64,000 nucleotides of DNA from Aureimonas psammosilenae (GTDB taxonomy: Bacteria; Pseudomonadota; Alphaproteobacteria; Rhizobiales; Rhizobiaceae). The notes under the pieces are model-generated. The model was not told where the DNA came from, made no database searches, and worked only from the letters and a program-made list of their open reading frames with translations. Position numbers and translations under genes: made by a program. The stretch spans positions 1-64,000 of the forward strand of contig NZ_WEZG01000011.1 of the NCBI RefSeq assembly GCF_009176975.1, written 5' to 3'. Below are positions 8,650 through 17,907 of this stretch, one piece after another. Each line of letters opens with the position of its first letter. The first letter of the stretch is position 1.

Positions 8650-9428
8650 GATGCTTTTCTCCGGCCTTGCTTCACCTTATCGGCGAGCTGGATCGCGGCG
8701 CCGATGCCGAGGAGATAGAGACTGGTGGCGAGGATTCCCCCTTTTATCCAACCCGGCACGTCGAAATGGTTGAAGGTCGCCACCGTCGACAGGACCGCCC
8801 AAAGCGCCGTCACGAGCAGCGTCACGGTTCTCAAGCGTTTGACGCGCGTCGGATGCACGAACTTGATCGGCAGGAAGGTCGCGACCGCACAGAAGGCGAT
8901 GATGAGAAAGGCGGCTAGGCTCGTCGGCTGAATCGCGAAGAACGTGAACACGACCATGTTCCAGGCCACCGGGAAGCCACGGAAGAAGTAGTCCGTCGTC
9001 TTCATCCGCGTGTCGGCGTAGTAGATGGCGCTCGTGATCACGATCAGGGCGGCCGCGACGAAGGAGAGCGCTCCACCGATGATGCCGGACTGATAAAGCG
9101 CGAAAGCGGGGATGATGACATAGGTCGCATAGTCGATGATCTGGTCCAGGACATCGCCCGACCAGTTCGGCAGGATGCGGCTGACATCCACCTTGCGGGC
9201 GATCGGGCCATCGATGGCGTCCACGAAAAGCGCGACGCCGAGCCAGCCGAACATATCGGCCCAGCGGCGCTCCGCCGCGGCGATGATCGACAGAAAGGCC
9301 CAGAACGCCCCGCTGGCGGTCAGGAGATGGATCGAGAAGGCGCGCCATTCATCGAGCTTCGAAACTGGTTCGGGCATGGAACTGGCGGACTCCCGTTCCG
9401 CAGATGAGGCTGTACCGCTCATCGCCAT
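8646..9428 (-). CDS. pcs: Phosphatidylcholine synthase
   Basis: An integral membrane CDP-alcohol phosphatidyltransferase. The Pcs signature DGPIAR, twelve residues, G, three residues, D, three residues, D is present exactly (DGPIARKV to SGDVLDQIID). It condenses choline directly with CDP-diacylglycerol to make phosphatidylcholine, a pathway typical of rhizobia and relatives. About eight hydrophobic spans follow WRAFSIHLLTASGAFWAF. The start is uncertain: ATG 9428 has GAGG nine bases upstream, while ATG 9377 gives 243 residues, closer to known Pcs lengths; ATGs at 9434 and 9422 also exist. It is the first gene of a pair with qor and divergent from the monooxygenase. Confidence 0.92.
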   Translation of the reverse strand: MAMSGTASSAERESASSMPEPVSKLDEWRAFSIHLLTASGAFWAFLSIIAAAERRWADMFGWLGVALFVDAIDGPIARKVDVSRILPNWSGDVLDQIIDYATYVIIPAFALYQSGIIGGALSFVAAALIVITSAIYYADTRMKTTDYFFRGFPVAWNMVVFTFFAIQPTSLAAFLIIAFCAVATFLPIKFVHPTRVKRLRTVTLLVTALWAVLSTVATFNHFDVPGWIKGGILATSLYLLGIGAAIQLADKVKQGRRKAS

Positions 9429-9525
9429 TGTCATCAGCCTCAACTTCCGTATCTCAGGGTACCAATCGAGAACGTATCGCTTCGTCCGCAGGTTGAAAGC
9501 GGCGATCGATGACCGGAGTTCATAC

Positions 9526-10755
9526 GTGACGAAGCTTAAACGGGAAATAGCGGTTGTCGGCGGAGGCCTCGCGGGCCTGTCGGCCGCCATCGCTTTTGCG
9601 CGCGAAGGGTTCGACACCGTTCTCGTCGCGCCGAAGCCCTCGAACGGCGACGGCAGGTCCACCGCGCTTGTCGGTCCATCCGTCACGTTCCTGTCGGACC
9701 TCGGCATCTTCGATGGCCTTCGCAGGCAGGCGCAACCGCTCGCCGTGATGCGAATCATCGACGATACCGGACGGCTGCTGCGTGCCCCGACCGTGGAATT
9801 TCGTGCCGGCGAGATTGGTTTGCCCGCCTTCGGGTACAACGTTCTGAACAGCGATCTCGCGGCCGCCCTGTCCGCGAAGCTCGCCGAACTCGGTGATCGG
9901 TTGGTGGTCGTCGAAAGCGGGGCGAGGACGCTTTCATATGAAGGCGACGGCGTCGAGATCGGTTTGGACAACGGCGACACGATCATCGCCTCGCTCGCGG
10001 TTGCTGCAGATGGCCGACGCTCCGTTCTGCGGCAGGCGGCCGGTATCGGCACGCGGAACTGGTCCTATCCGCAGACGGCCCTTGTGCTGAACTTCGCGCA
10101 CGACCTGCCGCATAACGACGTCTCGACCGAGTTCCATCGGCGCACGGGCCCGTTCACGCAAGTCCCTCTTCCCGGCCGACGTTCGTCACTTGTTTGGGTG
10201 GAGCGACCCGAAACGGCAGCGCTTCTGGTTGATCTGAAACCGGAGAGCCTCGCTGAAAAGGTGGAGCGGCAACTCCATTCGATTCTCGGAAAAGTGACGA
10301 TCGATGGCCCGGTTCAGGCTTTCCCTCTCAGCGGGTCGATCGCCGACCGCCTGACGGCACGTCGTGTCGCCTTGATCGGCGAAGCCGCACACGTTTTTCC
10401 GCCCATCGGGGCGCAGGGCCTCAATCTCGGCCTTCGCGATGCCGCCTCGATCGTGAAGGCCGCGACGATGGCACGCGACGATCCGGGAAGCTCGACGGTC
10501 ACCGCGCGTTATGAGAGCGAACGGCGCGGCGACGTTCTGACCCGCACGATCGGCGTCGACGCACTGAACCGCTCGCTTCTGGGCGGCTACCTTCCCGTGC
10601 AGGCGCTCCGATCGTTGGGACTGGCGACGCTTTCGTCGTCTTCGATGCTCCGCCGGTTCGCCATGCGCGAAGGTACCTCGCCCGGTTCCGGCCTGTTCGG
10701 ACTGCCCGAAACGCTCCGCAACGCATTTGCTCAGGCCAACACGCCACCGCGTTAG
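9526..10755 (+). CDS. FAD-dependent monooxygenase, UbiH/COQ6-like
   Basis: 409 residues with the FAD Rossmann motif VVGGGLAGLSAAIAF at the N-terminus and GEAAHVFPPIGAQGLNLGLRDA near residues 285-306, the second FAD/ribityl motif of UbiH/UbiF/VisC aromatic hydroxylases. This family hydroxylates the ubiquinone precursor ring, which is the most likely role here, though the position hydroxylated cannot be told. The start is GTG at 9526 with GGAG seven bases upstream; it fits the family N-terminus, and the open frame further upstream runs antisense into pcs. Transcribed divergently from pcs. Confidence 0.87.
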   Translation: MTKLKREIAVVGGGLAGLSAAIAFAREGFDTVLVAPKPSNGDGRSTALVGPSVTFLSDLGIFDGLRRQAQPLAVMRIIDDTGRLLRAPTVEFRAGEIGLPAFGYNVLNSDLAAALSAKLAELGDRLVVVESGARTLSYEGDGVEIGLDNGDTIIASLAVAADGRRSVLRQAAGIGTRNWSYPQTALVLNFAHDLPHNDVSTEFHRRTGPFTQVPLPGRRSSLVWVERPETAALLVDLKPESLAEKVERQLHSILGKVTIDGPVQAFPLSGSIADRLTARRVALIGEAAHVFPPIGAQGLNLGLRDAASIVKAATMARDDPGSSTVTARYESERRGDVLTRTIGVDALNRSLLGGYLPVQALRSLGLATLSSSSMLRRFAMREGTSPGSGLFGLPETLRNAFAQANTPPR

Positions 10756-10871
10756 ATTCGTTGCGGCGTTTTGCTGTCGCAAGCCTTGTTTAGAAGGTGG
10801 CGAAGTATCAAGCTCGGCGACGACGGCTCGTCTTGCGTGAATGCGGGACGCTGCCCATCTCTAGGCTTAAG

Positions 10872-11195
10872 ATGCAGACAGCGCGGTTTTTCATAGGTCA
10901 GATCGTTCGCCACCGGATTTTTCCGTTCCGTGGCGTGATTTTCGACGTCGATCCTGAATTCGACAATACCGAGGAATGGTATCTCTCCATTCCCGAAGAG
11001 GTGCGTCCGCGAAAGGATCAGCCTTTCTACCATCTCCTCGCCGAGAACGCCGAAACGGAATACGTCGCCTATGTTTCGGAGCAGAACCTCGTCGAGGACG
11101 AGACGGGACAGCCGGTCCGTCATCCGCATGTCGAAGAGATTTTCGACGGTCCGGTCGAGGGTGCCTACCGCCTGAAGGGCCAGCACCGGAACTAG
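10872..11195 (+). CDS. hspQ: Heat shock protein HspQ (hemimethylated-DNA-binding/YccV family)
   Basis: 107 residues starting MQTARFFIGQIVRHR, with FPFRGVIFDVDPEF, EEWYLSI, QPFYHLLAENA and YVSEQNL, which define the YccV/HspQ family. HspQ was first described as a hemimethylated oriC-binding protein and later as a heat-shock factor that modulates the Lon protease. The start was chosen by family alignment; a longer in-frame ATG at 10797 has no support. A strong terminator follows 16 bases after the stop. Confidence 0.9.
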   Translation: MQTARFFIGQIVRHRIFPFRGVIFDVDPEFDNTEEWYLSIPEEVRPRKDQPFYHLLAENAETEYVAYVSEQNLVEDETGQPVRHPHVEEIFDGPVEGAYRLKGQHRN

Positions 11196-11210
11196 AACAC
11201 CCGTCACGAA

Positions 11211-11243
11211 AAAGGCTCCGGCGCTGCGCGCGGAGCCTTTCTC
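11211..11243. terminator. Rho-independent terminator, probably bidirectional
   Basis: Perfect 10-bp stem AAAGGCTCCG (11211-11220) with CGGAGCCTTT (11231-11240), loop of ten. T-rich sequence follows on the plus strand, and an A-run before the stem gives T's on the minus strand. It separates convergent hspQ and the IalB-like gene and can serve both. Confidence 0.85.
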
Positions 11244-11264
11244 TATTCTTTATCGGCCGAAACC

Positions 11265-11960
11265 TTACTGCGCGGCGGGCGCTTCCGTGCCGCCGGCCTT
11301 CGCCTGCGCCTGCGCGTCTTCGAACTTCTTGCGGCGGGCATCGGCCTGCTTCTGCAGCGCTTCGTTCAGTTCCTGCTGACGCTTGGCGAGGTCCGACTGC
11401 TGCGTCGGTGCACCGTCATAGGCCTTGCCAAGACCGGACAGGGTGATCTTGATCGGGTTCGGCTGACGCTGGAAGTTGACCGACGTGATCGTCAGGTTGT
11501 TGCCCTTCTTCAGCGCGGCGACCATCTGATCGGTAAGCTGCGCTTCGGCGATGCAACGATCCGGGAAGCAGACGGAGTAGTTCATCGTCTGCGCCTTGGC
11601 GGCATCGATCTGCATCTGGACGCCGGCCGGGATCACGCGGCCGGTCGGCACCACGGCCTGCACGACTTTTTGATTCGACTTGCCCTTCACGTCGATGAGG
11701 TTCACCGCCGTGATGAGCTGACGCGTGTCGGCGATCAGCGTGTACTGCGTGTTGCAGATTTCGTTGTCGCCCTGCTTGGAGCAGACCTTGAACCACTGCG
11801 TGCCGGGAACGGGGGCGGGCTGAGCGGCGCCCGCGGCAGCCGGCGCGGGTTTGGGGGCGCTCTGCGCGGCCGCTTGCCCCGAAAGGGCGCCGACCGTGGC
11901 CAAGCCGACAAGACCGGCAGCCAGCGTGTGGACGGTAACGGAAAGCGAACGGTTTCTCAC
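11265..11960 (-). CDS. Invasion-associated locus B (IalB) family protein
   Basis: 231 residues from a GTG at 11960 (AGAGGA upstream). A signal peptide (about 1-32, ending SGQAAAQSAP) leads into a Pro/Ala linker and the IalB domain (about 50-185): WFKVCSKQGDNEICNTQY, a hydrophobic core ending VVPTGRVIPAGVQMQID, and YSVCFPDRCIAEAQL, with Cys residues that can form disulfides. A Gln/Lys-rich tail of about 45 residues follows and is likely helical. IalB was named from Bartonella, but the family is common in non-pathogenic Rhizobiales, so no virulence role is implied. Probably periplasmic or outer-membrane associated. Confidence 0.87.
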   Translation of the reverse strand: MRNRSLSVTVHTLAAGLVGLATVGALSGQAAAQSAPKPAPAAAGAAQPAPVPGTQWFKVCSKQGDNEICNTQYTLIADTRQLITAVNLIDVKGKSNQKVVQAVVPTGRVIPAGVQMQIDAAKAQTMNYSVCFPDRCIAEAQLTDQMVAALKKGNNLTITSVNFQRQPNPIKITLSGLGKAYDGAPTQQSDLAKRQQELNEALQKQADARRKKFEDAQAQAKAGGTEAPAAQ

Positions 11961-12149
11961 GGAGTTGCGGTCCTCTTGGGCGATGATGTCTGCGGCGGAA
12001 CGGCCGTTCTCTAGACGCTGCGGTACTCTTTCGCAAATGAGGCCGTTTGAAGGTCCGAACGGCTTTCGCGCATGGAGCTTGGCGTCCGTAGGCAATCGTC
12101 AGCGAAGTGGGTAGAAAGCGCCGTGGACCCCTGCCGCGAGCCTTTGTCG

Positions 12150-13991
12150 ATGCCAGTTTTCCTAAGCACGAAGCCCTGCGCCAGCCTTGTCGCGGCGCTC
12201 AGCATCCTGCTCGCCACATCCGCCCCGCTTTTCGCCGAGCCGCGCCACGCTATCGCCATGCAAGGGGAACCGAAGCTCGGCGCCGGCTTCGATCACCTGC
12301 CTTTCGTCAACCCGGACGCGCCGCGCGGCGGGACCATGCGCTACGGCGTCTACGGCACGTTCGACAATTTGAACCCCATCATCGTACGCGGTGCGACGAC
12401 CACCGCGCGCGGCATCTGGGCCGACCCGGAATTTGGCAATCTCGCCTTCGAGCCCTTGATGTGGCGCTCGCCCGACGAGCCCTTCACGCTCTACGGCCTT
12501 CTGGCGGAAAGCGTCGAGACCGACGATGCGCGCAGTTTTGTCGAGTTCACGCTGAATCCGAAAGCACGGTTCTCGGACGGCAGCCCCGTTCGGGTGGAGG
12601 ACGTGATCTTCACCACGGACATGATGAAGCAGGTCGGCGTGGTGCGTCCGCAATATACCGACTGGCTTTCGCGGGTGGCGAAGATCGAGAAGGTCGGCGA
12701 GCGCAGCATCCGCTTCACGTTCAACGAGAAGGCCGACCGCGAACTGCCGCTTCTCCTGGCGGGTCTCCCCGTCCTGCCGGAACATGCCTTCGACCGTGCG
12801 ACGTTCTCGCAGACCACGCTGAAGCCGGTGATCGGCTCCGGCCCCTACGTGATCGACAAAATCGAGCCGGGCCGGCGGATCACCTATCGCAAGAATGCCG
12901 ACTATTGGGGACGCGACTTGCCCTTGAAGCGCGGCATCGACAATTACGACGAGATCGTCGTGGATTATTACCGCAATCCCGACGCACAGTTCGAGGCGTT
13001 TCAGAAGGGTTTGTTCTACACCTATAGTGACGGCAGCCCGCAGCATTGGCGCACGGCCTACGACTTTCCCGCCGTCAAGGATGGTCGCGTCGTCAAGGAG
13101 GAATTCCAAACCGGCAAGCCCGCCGGCACCTACGGCTTCTTTCTGAACAGCCGCCAACCGATCTTCTTCGACCGGCGCGTTCGCGTGGCTCTTGGTCTCC
13201 TCTACGATTTCGACTGGGCCAACAAGAATCTCTATTTCGGCGCTTACCAGCGCATCTCCGGCTTCTTCGCCAATTCCGAACTGTCGAGCGTCGGTCGTCC
13301 GGCGGACGAGCGCGAAAAGACGCTTCTTGCCCCCTTCCCCGACGCCGTGTTGCCCAATGTTCTGGACGGTTCCTGGAAGCCGCCCGTCAGCGATGCCTCC
13401 GGCGCGGATCGCAAGCTTTTAAAGCAGGCGGTCGATCTTCTGACCTCGGCCGGCTTCGCCTTCCGCGATGGCCGGCTGATCGATCCGCAAGGCCAGCCCT
13501 TCGGCTTCGAGATTCTGGTGCAGAATGCCGATCAACAGCGGATCGCGCTCGGCTATCAGCGCACGCTCGGCCGGGTCGGCGTCGATGTCAGCGTGCGGCT
13601 GGTGGACGACGCTCAGTATCAGCTTCGCAAGCAGCGCTTCGACTACGACGTCCTGATCTCGTCCTTCAATGCCACGCTTTCGCCCGGCGCCGAGCAGCGC
13701 GGCCGATGGGGCAGCGCTGCGGCGAAAATCAACGGCTCGTTCAACTATGCGGGCGTGGCGAACCCGGCCGTGGATGCCATGATCGACGCGATGACGGCGG
13801 CGCGCAGCCGCGAAAATTTTGTTTCCGCGGTGCGCGCCTATGATCGAGTGCTGATCTCCGAGGCCTATGTCGTGCCGCTCTTCTATGTCGGCGAGCAGTG
13901 GCTGGCGCGATGGAACTTCATCCGCCACCCGGAAACAACGCCGCTGAACGGCTACTACCTGCCGTCCTTCTGGCGCGAAAAGGAGAAGTAA
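12150..13991 (+). CDS. ABC transporter substrate-binding protein, family 5 (YejA-like)
   Basis: 613 residues. A signal peptide ending near TSAPLFAEPRHAIAMQG leads into an SBP_bac_5 fold: GTMRYGVYGTFDNLNPII, WADPEFGNLAFEPLMWRSPDEPFTLYGLLAESVE, FSDGSPVRVEDVIFT, GSGPYVIDKIEPGRRITYRK. The strong similarity in this order is to YejA, the binding protein of a peptide (microcin C/oligopeptide) importer. No yejB, yejE or yejF gene is beside it; it stands alone and converges on mfd. Start at 12150 is chosen for the signal peptide, since the upstream codons lack one and overlap the divergent gene. Confidence 0.9.
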   Translation: MPVFLSTKPCASLVAALSILLATSAPLFAEPRHAIAMQGEPKLGAGFDHLPFVNPDAPRGGTMRYGVYGTFDNLNPIIVRGATTTARGIWADPEFGNLAFEPLMWRSPDEPFTLYGLLAESVETDDARSFVEFTLNPKARFSDGSPVRVEDVIFTTDMMKQVGVVRPQYTDWLSRVAKIEKVGERSIRFTFNEKADRELPLLLAGLPVLPEHAFDRATFSQTTLKPVIGSGPYVIDKIEPGRRITYRKNADYWGRDLPLKRGIDNYDEIVVDYYRNPDAQFEAFQKGLFYTYSDGSPQHWRTAYDFPAVKDGRVVKEEFQTGKPAGTYGFFLNSRQPIFFDRRVRVALGLLYDFDWANKNLYFGAYQRISGFFANSELSSVGRPADEREKTLLAPFPDAVLPNVLDGSWKPPVSDASGADRKLLKQAVDLLTSAGFAFRDGRLIDPQGQPFGFEILVQNADQQRIALGYQRTLGRVGVDVSVRLVDDAQYQLRKQRFDYDVLISSFNATLSPGAEQRGRWGSAAAKINGSFNYAGVANPAVDAMIDAMTAARSRENFVSAVRAYDRVLISEAYVVPLFYVGEQWLARWNFIRHPETTPLNGYYLPSFWREKEK

Positions 13992-14016
13992 GGCAGCCGG
14001 TTCAGGCCGCCTTTTT
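13990..14016 (+). terminator. Rho-independent terminator of the YejA-like gene
   Basis: Stem AAGGC-GCC pairs with GGC-GCCTT (one mismatch), loop of six, followed directly by T's. It begins inside the stop codon of the binding-protein gene and overlaps the last codons of convergent mfd, so the same DNA codes and terminates. Confidence 0.7.
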
Positions 14017-17000
14017 CAGCACCTCGTCGGCGAAGCGGGCGAGTTGCGTGGCGATGGTGGCCGAACCGTTCAGGCGCTTTTCCGGCGTCGGGTAGTCGCG
14101 GATCAGCACGATCGACTGGTCGGGCCGAATCTTCGCCTGGCTGCCCTGCTCCGAGATGTAGCGAACCAGGGCCGCCGGATTGGCGAAGTTCTTCTCGCGG
14201 AAGTGAATCACCACGCCCTTCGGCCCGGCATCGAGCTTCTCGATATTGGCTTTGCGGCAGAGCGACTTAATGAAGACGACCTTCAAAAGGTGCTGCACTT
14301 CTTCCGGCATCGGCCCGAAGCGGTCGATCAGTTCTGCGCCGAAGGCGTCGATCTCGCGCGCGTCGTTCAGCTCGGCCAAGCGCCGATAAAGCCCCATGCG
14401 AAGCTGGAGATCCGGAATATAGGCGTCCGGGATCATCACGGCGGTGCCGAGCGTGATCTGCGGCGACCATTGGCCGTCGCTCGCTTCCGGCTCGCCCTTC
14501 ATCTCGGCGACCGCCTCCTCCAGCATCTGTTGATAAAGCTCGAACCCGACTTCCTTCACATGGCCGGTCTGTTCCTCGCCCAGAAGGTTGCCCGCGCCGC
14601 GCTGGTCGAGATCGTGGCTGGCGAGTTGGAAGCCGGCCCCGAGCGTATCGAGCGATTGCAGCACCTTCAGGCGACGGTCGGCACCCGCCGTCGGCGTCTT
14701 GTTGGCCGGAATGGTGAGAAGCGCATAGGCGCGCTGCTTGGAGCGGCCGACGCGGCCACGAAGCTGGTAGAGCTGGGCCAGACCGAACATATCGGCGCGG
14801 TGCACGATCATCGTGTTGGCGGTCGGGATGTCGAGGCCACTTTCCACGATGGTGGTGGACAGAAGCACGTCGTACTGGCCTTCGTAGAAGGCGTTCATAA
14901 TGTCTTCCAGCTCGCCCGCTGCCATCTGACCGTGCGCGACGGCGACCTTCAGCTCCGGCACCTGCTCGTCGAGGAAATCCTTGATGCCGGCAAGATCGGC
15001 GAGACGAGGCGCGACATAGAAGCTCTGCCCGCCGCGATAGCGCTCGCGCAGCAGCGTTTCGCGCACCACCAATGCATCGAAGGGCGCGATGAAGGTGCGC
15101 ACCGCCAGACGGTCCACCGGCGGCGTCGTGATGAGCGAGAGTTCGCGCACGCCCGTCATCGCAAGCTGCAAGGTGCGCGGGATCGGGGTCGCGGAAAGCG
15201 TCAGGACGTGGATGTCCGACTTCAGTTCCTTCAACCGTTCCTTGTGCTTCACTCCGAAATGCTGCTCTTCGTCGATGATGAGAAGGCCGAGGCGCTTGAA
15301 GTCCACCGCCTTGCCGAGAAGCGCGTGGGTGCCGACGACGATGTCCACCGTGCCGTCCGCGACGCCCTTCTTGGTGGCGCTGAGTTCCTTGGCGGTTACG
15401 AGGCGTGACGCTTGCGCGATCTTCAAGGGCAGGCCGTGGAAACGCTCGCAGAAGGTCTTGAAATGCTGGCGTGCGAGAAGTGTCGTCGGCACGACAACCG
15501 CGACCTGCAACCCGTTCATCGCCGCCACGAACGCGCCGCGAATGGCGACTTCCGTCTTGCCGAAGCCGACATCGCCGCAAACGAGCCGGTCCATCGGCCG
15601 CCCCGCGCCGAGATCGTCCACCACCTGATCGATCGCCGCCTGCTGCTCTTCCGTTTCCTCGTAGGGGAAGCGGGCGGCGAACTCGCCCCACAGGCCTTCC
15701 GGCGGCAGGAGTTTCGGCGCGCCGCGCATCTGGCGCTCGGCCGCGATGCGGATGAGGCCGCCCGCCATGTCGAGAAGGCGCTTCTTCAGCTTGGCCTTGC
15801 GGGCCTGCCAGGCGCCGCCGCCGAGCTTGTCGAGCATGGCTTCTGAGCCCTCGCCGCCATAGCGCGACAGAAGCTCGATATTTTCCACCGGCAGAAACAG
15901 CCGGTCGTCGCCCGCATAGTGCAGTTCCACGCAATCGTGCGGCGCGCCCGCCGCCTCGATCGTGCGGAGACCCACGAAGCGCGCGATGCCGTGATCGACA
16001 TGGACGACGATGTCGCCCTGCGCGAGCCCCGTCACCTCCGAGATGAAGTCCGAGCCGCGCTTCTTGCGGCGCGAGCGCCGCACTAAGCGATCGCCGAGGA
16101 TGTCCTGCTCGCCGATCACCACGAAGCGGTCGGTCTCGAAGCCGGACTCGATGCCGAGAACGGCGGTCGCCACCATGTTGCGCCCGGCTTCCAAAGCCTG
16201 CTTGAGGCTGCCGACCGGCTTGATGTTGCCGAGCCCGTGCTCCTCCACCACCTGCGTCAAACGCTCGCGCGAGCCCTCGCTCCAGGCGGCGAGGATCACC
16301 TGCCGTCCGCCTTCGCGAAGGCGCGCGATATGGTCCACGGCGCGCTCGAAGACGTTGACATCCTCGGCCGCGCGTTCGGCGGCGAAGTTGCGCCCCCGCT
16401 GGATATCGAGATTGACGACGCGCTGGCCGGTGGCATCCGTCAGCGCGTAGGCCGACAGGCGGATCGGATCGACGATAGCGAGCGCGCCGGCGATCTCCTC
16501 TTCCGAAACGTAAAGCTCGCCCGGATCAACCGGGTTGTAGGGCACGGCATCCGCAGTTCCCTCGCCCGCGCCGCGCTTTCGCGCCTCGTAATGATCTTCG
16601 ATCGTCTTGCGCCGTTCGCCGACCGCCTCGACGCTGAGGTGGTCCAGCACCATCGACCACCCGGCCGTATAATCGAAGAGGGTGTCGAGCTTCTCGTAGA
16701 AGAAGGGCAGCCAGTGCTCCAGACCGGCGAAGCGCCGCCCTTCGCTAATGGAGGCATAAAGGCCGTCGTTGCGCAGGGGCGCGCCGAAGCGCTTGATGTA
16801 GTTGGAACGGAACCGGCTGATCGTTTCCTCCGTCAACGTCACTTCGCTGACCGGCGCGAGTTCGAACTCCTTGCGCTGCGCCGTGGTGCGTTGGCTCGCG
16901 GGATCGAAGGCGCGGATCGTTTCCAGCGTGTCGCCGAAGAAGTCGAGGCGCACCGGCTCCTCGTCGCCCGGCGCGAAAAGGTCGAGAATGCCGCCACGCA

Positions 17001-17511
17001 CCGCGAATTCGCCGCGCTCGCGCACCGTCGCCACGCGCTCGAACCCGCCTCGGCCGAGCACCTTCACGATCGTATCCATCGAGATGCGGCCGCCCGCCTT
17101 GGCCGAGATCGTCTCCGCCGCAAGCGTCGCGGCCGGCGGCATCTTCTGGATCAAAGCGTTGGCTGTGGTGAGGATCACCGCGCGATGCGGGTTCTCGCGA
17201 AGGCTCCCGATCGCCGTCATCGCGGAAAGACGCAGGGCGGCGGCTTCGCTCGACGGCCCGACCCGGTCGTAAGGCAGGCAGTCCCATGCCGGCAGCGTGA
17301 CCACGGGGAGTTCCGGCGCGACAAAGCGCAGGGCGTCCTCGAACTCGGCGATGCGGTTGCCGTTGCGCATGACATAGACGAGCGGGGCCTTGGCCGCGCG
17401 CGCGCGGGCGATCTCGGCGATCAGGAACGGCTCGTAGCCATCCACCACATTGCCGATGGACAAGCCGTCGCGCGAGGAAAGCGCCTTTTTCAGATCGTCC
17501 GCCTTCGTCAC
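14002..17511 (-). CDS. mfd: Transcription-repair coupling factor Mfd
   Basis: 1169 residues, normal for Mfd. N-terminal UvrB-homology region (VPELP-type PVVTLPAWDCLPYDR, about 70-90), an RNA-polymerase-interacting CarD-like domain (GDIVVHVDHGIARFVGL, about 500-560), RecG-like helicase motifs (Walker A CGDVGFGKTEVA, DEEQHFGVKHKERLK, LSATPIPRTLQ, RGRVGRS) and a C-terminal autoinhibitory domain. It removes stalled RNA polymerase and recruits UvrA to the damage. Start is GTG at 17511, overlapping the sdhE stop by four bases (GTGA), so the two genes are translationally coupled. Confidence 0.97.
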   Translation of the reverse strand: MTKADDLKKALSSRDGLSIGNVVDGYEPFLIAEIARARAAKAPLVYVMRNGNRIAEFEDALRFVAPELPVVTLPAWDCLPYDRVGPSSEAAALRLSAMTAIGSLRENPHRAVILTTANALIQKMPPAATLAAETISAKAGGRISMDTIVKVLGRGGFERVATVRERGEFAVRGGILDLFAPGDEEPVRLDFFGDTLETIRAFDPASQRTTAQRKEFELAPVSEVTLTEETISRFRSNYIKRFGAPLRNDGLYASISEGRRFAGLEHWLPFFYEKLDTLFDYTAGWSMVLDHLSVEAVGERRKTIEDHYEARKRGAGEGTADAVPYNPVDPGELYVSEEEIAGALAIVDPIRLSAYALTDATGQRVVNLDIQRGRNFAAERAAEDVNVFERAVDHIARLREGGRQVILAAWSEGSRERLTQVVEEHGLGNIKPVGSLKQALEAGRNMVATAVLGIESGFETDRFVVIGEQDILGDRLVRRSRRKKRGSDFISEVTGLAQGDIVVHVDHGIARFVGLRTIEAAGAPHDCVELHYAGDDRLFLPVENIELLSRYGGEGSEAMLDKLGGGAWQARKAKLKKRLLDMAGGLIRIAAERQMRGAPKLLPPEGLWGEFAARFPYEETEEQQAAIDQVVDDLGAGRPMDRLVCGDVGFGKTEVAIRGAFVAAMNGLQVAVVVPTTLLARQHFKTFCERFHGLPLKIAQASRLVTAKELSATKKGVADGTVDIVVGTHALLGKAVDFKRLGLLIIDEEQHFGVKHKERLKELKSDIHVLTLSATPIPRTLQLAMTGVRELSLITTPPVDRLAVRTFIAPFDALVVRETLLRERYRGGQSFYVAPRLADLAGIKDFLDEQVPELKVAVAHGQMAAGELEDIMNAFYEGQYDVLLSTTIVESGLDIPTANTMIVHRADMFGLAQLYQLRGRVGRSKQRAYALLTIPANKTPTAGADRRLKVLQSLDTLGAGFQLASHDLDQRGAGNLLGEEQTGHVKEVGFELYQQMLEEAVAEMKGEPEASDGQWSPQITLGTAVMIPDAYIPDLQLRMGLYRRLAELNDAREIDAFGAELIDRFGPMPEEVQHLLKVVFIKSLCRKANIEKLDAGPKGVVIHFREKNFANPAALVRYISEQGSQAKIRPDQSIVLIRDYPTPEKRLNGSATIATQLARFADEVLKKAA

Positions 17512-17804
17512 GACAGCGTCACCCCGCCGGCCGCGTAGAAATTCTTGATCCTCGTGAAAACCGGCGTGTCGTAGTTGTCCGGCGTTTCCGCCTCGCCCGT
17601 CAGCCATTTGAAGAGGTCGCGGTCGGGCGCTTCCATCAGCAGCTCGTAGTCGTCCATCTCCGCACCGGACAGCCGATCGATCTCGGCATCCGCGAAGCGT
17701 CCGAGCACGAGATCCATCTCGCGCGTGCCCCGATGCCACGAACGGAAAAGCGCCTTGCGGCGACGGGGATCGAGATCGATGGAGGAACGGCTGGTGCCGG
17801 TCAT
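17508..17804 (-). CDS. sdhE: FAD assembly factor SdhE (YgfY family)
   Basis: 98 residues carrying the RGxREMD motif (RSWHRGTREMDLVLGRFAD, about 22-40) that defines SdhE. This small helical protein promotes covalent attachment of FAD to the SdhA subunit of succinate dehydrogenase. Further family features are YELLMEAPDRDLFKWLTG. It is the first gene of a two-gene unit with mfd, divergent from recG; that pairing is common in Rhizobiales. Confidence 0.92.
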   Translation of the reverse strand: MTGTSRSSIDLDPRRRKALFRSWHRGTREMDLVLGRFADAEIDRLSGAEMDDYELLMEAPDRDLFKWLTGEAETPDNYDTPVFTRIKNFYAAGGVTLS

Positions 17805-17907
17805 AAGCGAGCCTCTAAGGGAACGTGCCGCATATATAGGGGCCGTTCCGGTCTGTCAGCCATCCCGCCCTTGTGCGCGTGGATGCAGCCGCTAAACAGG
17901 GCCCGTC

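Noticed and set aside
10789-10800. Second Irr-box half (TTTAGAA) before hspQ
   Set aside because: Only one half-site; the partner half is missing.
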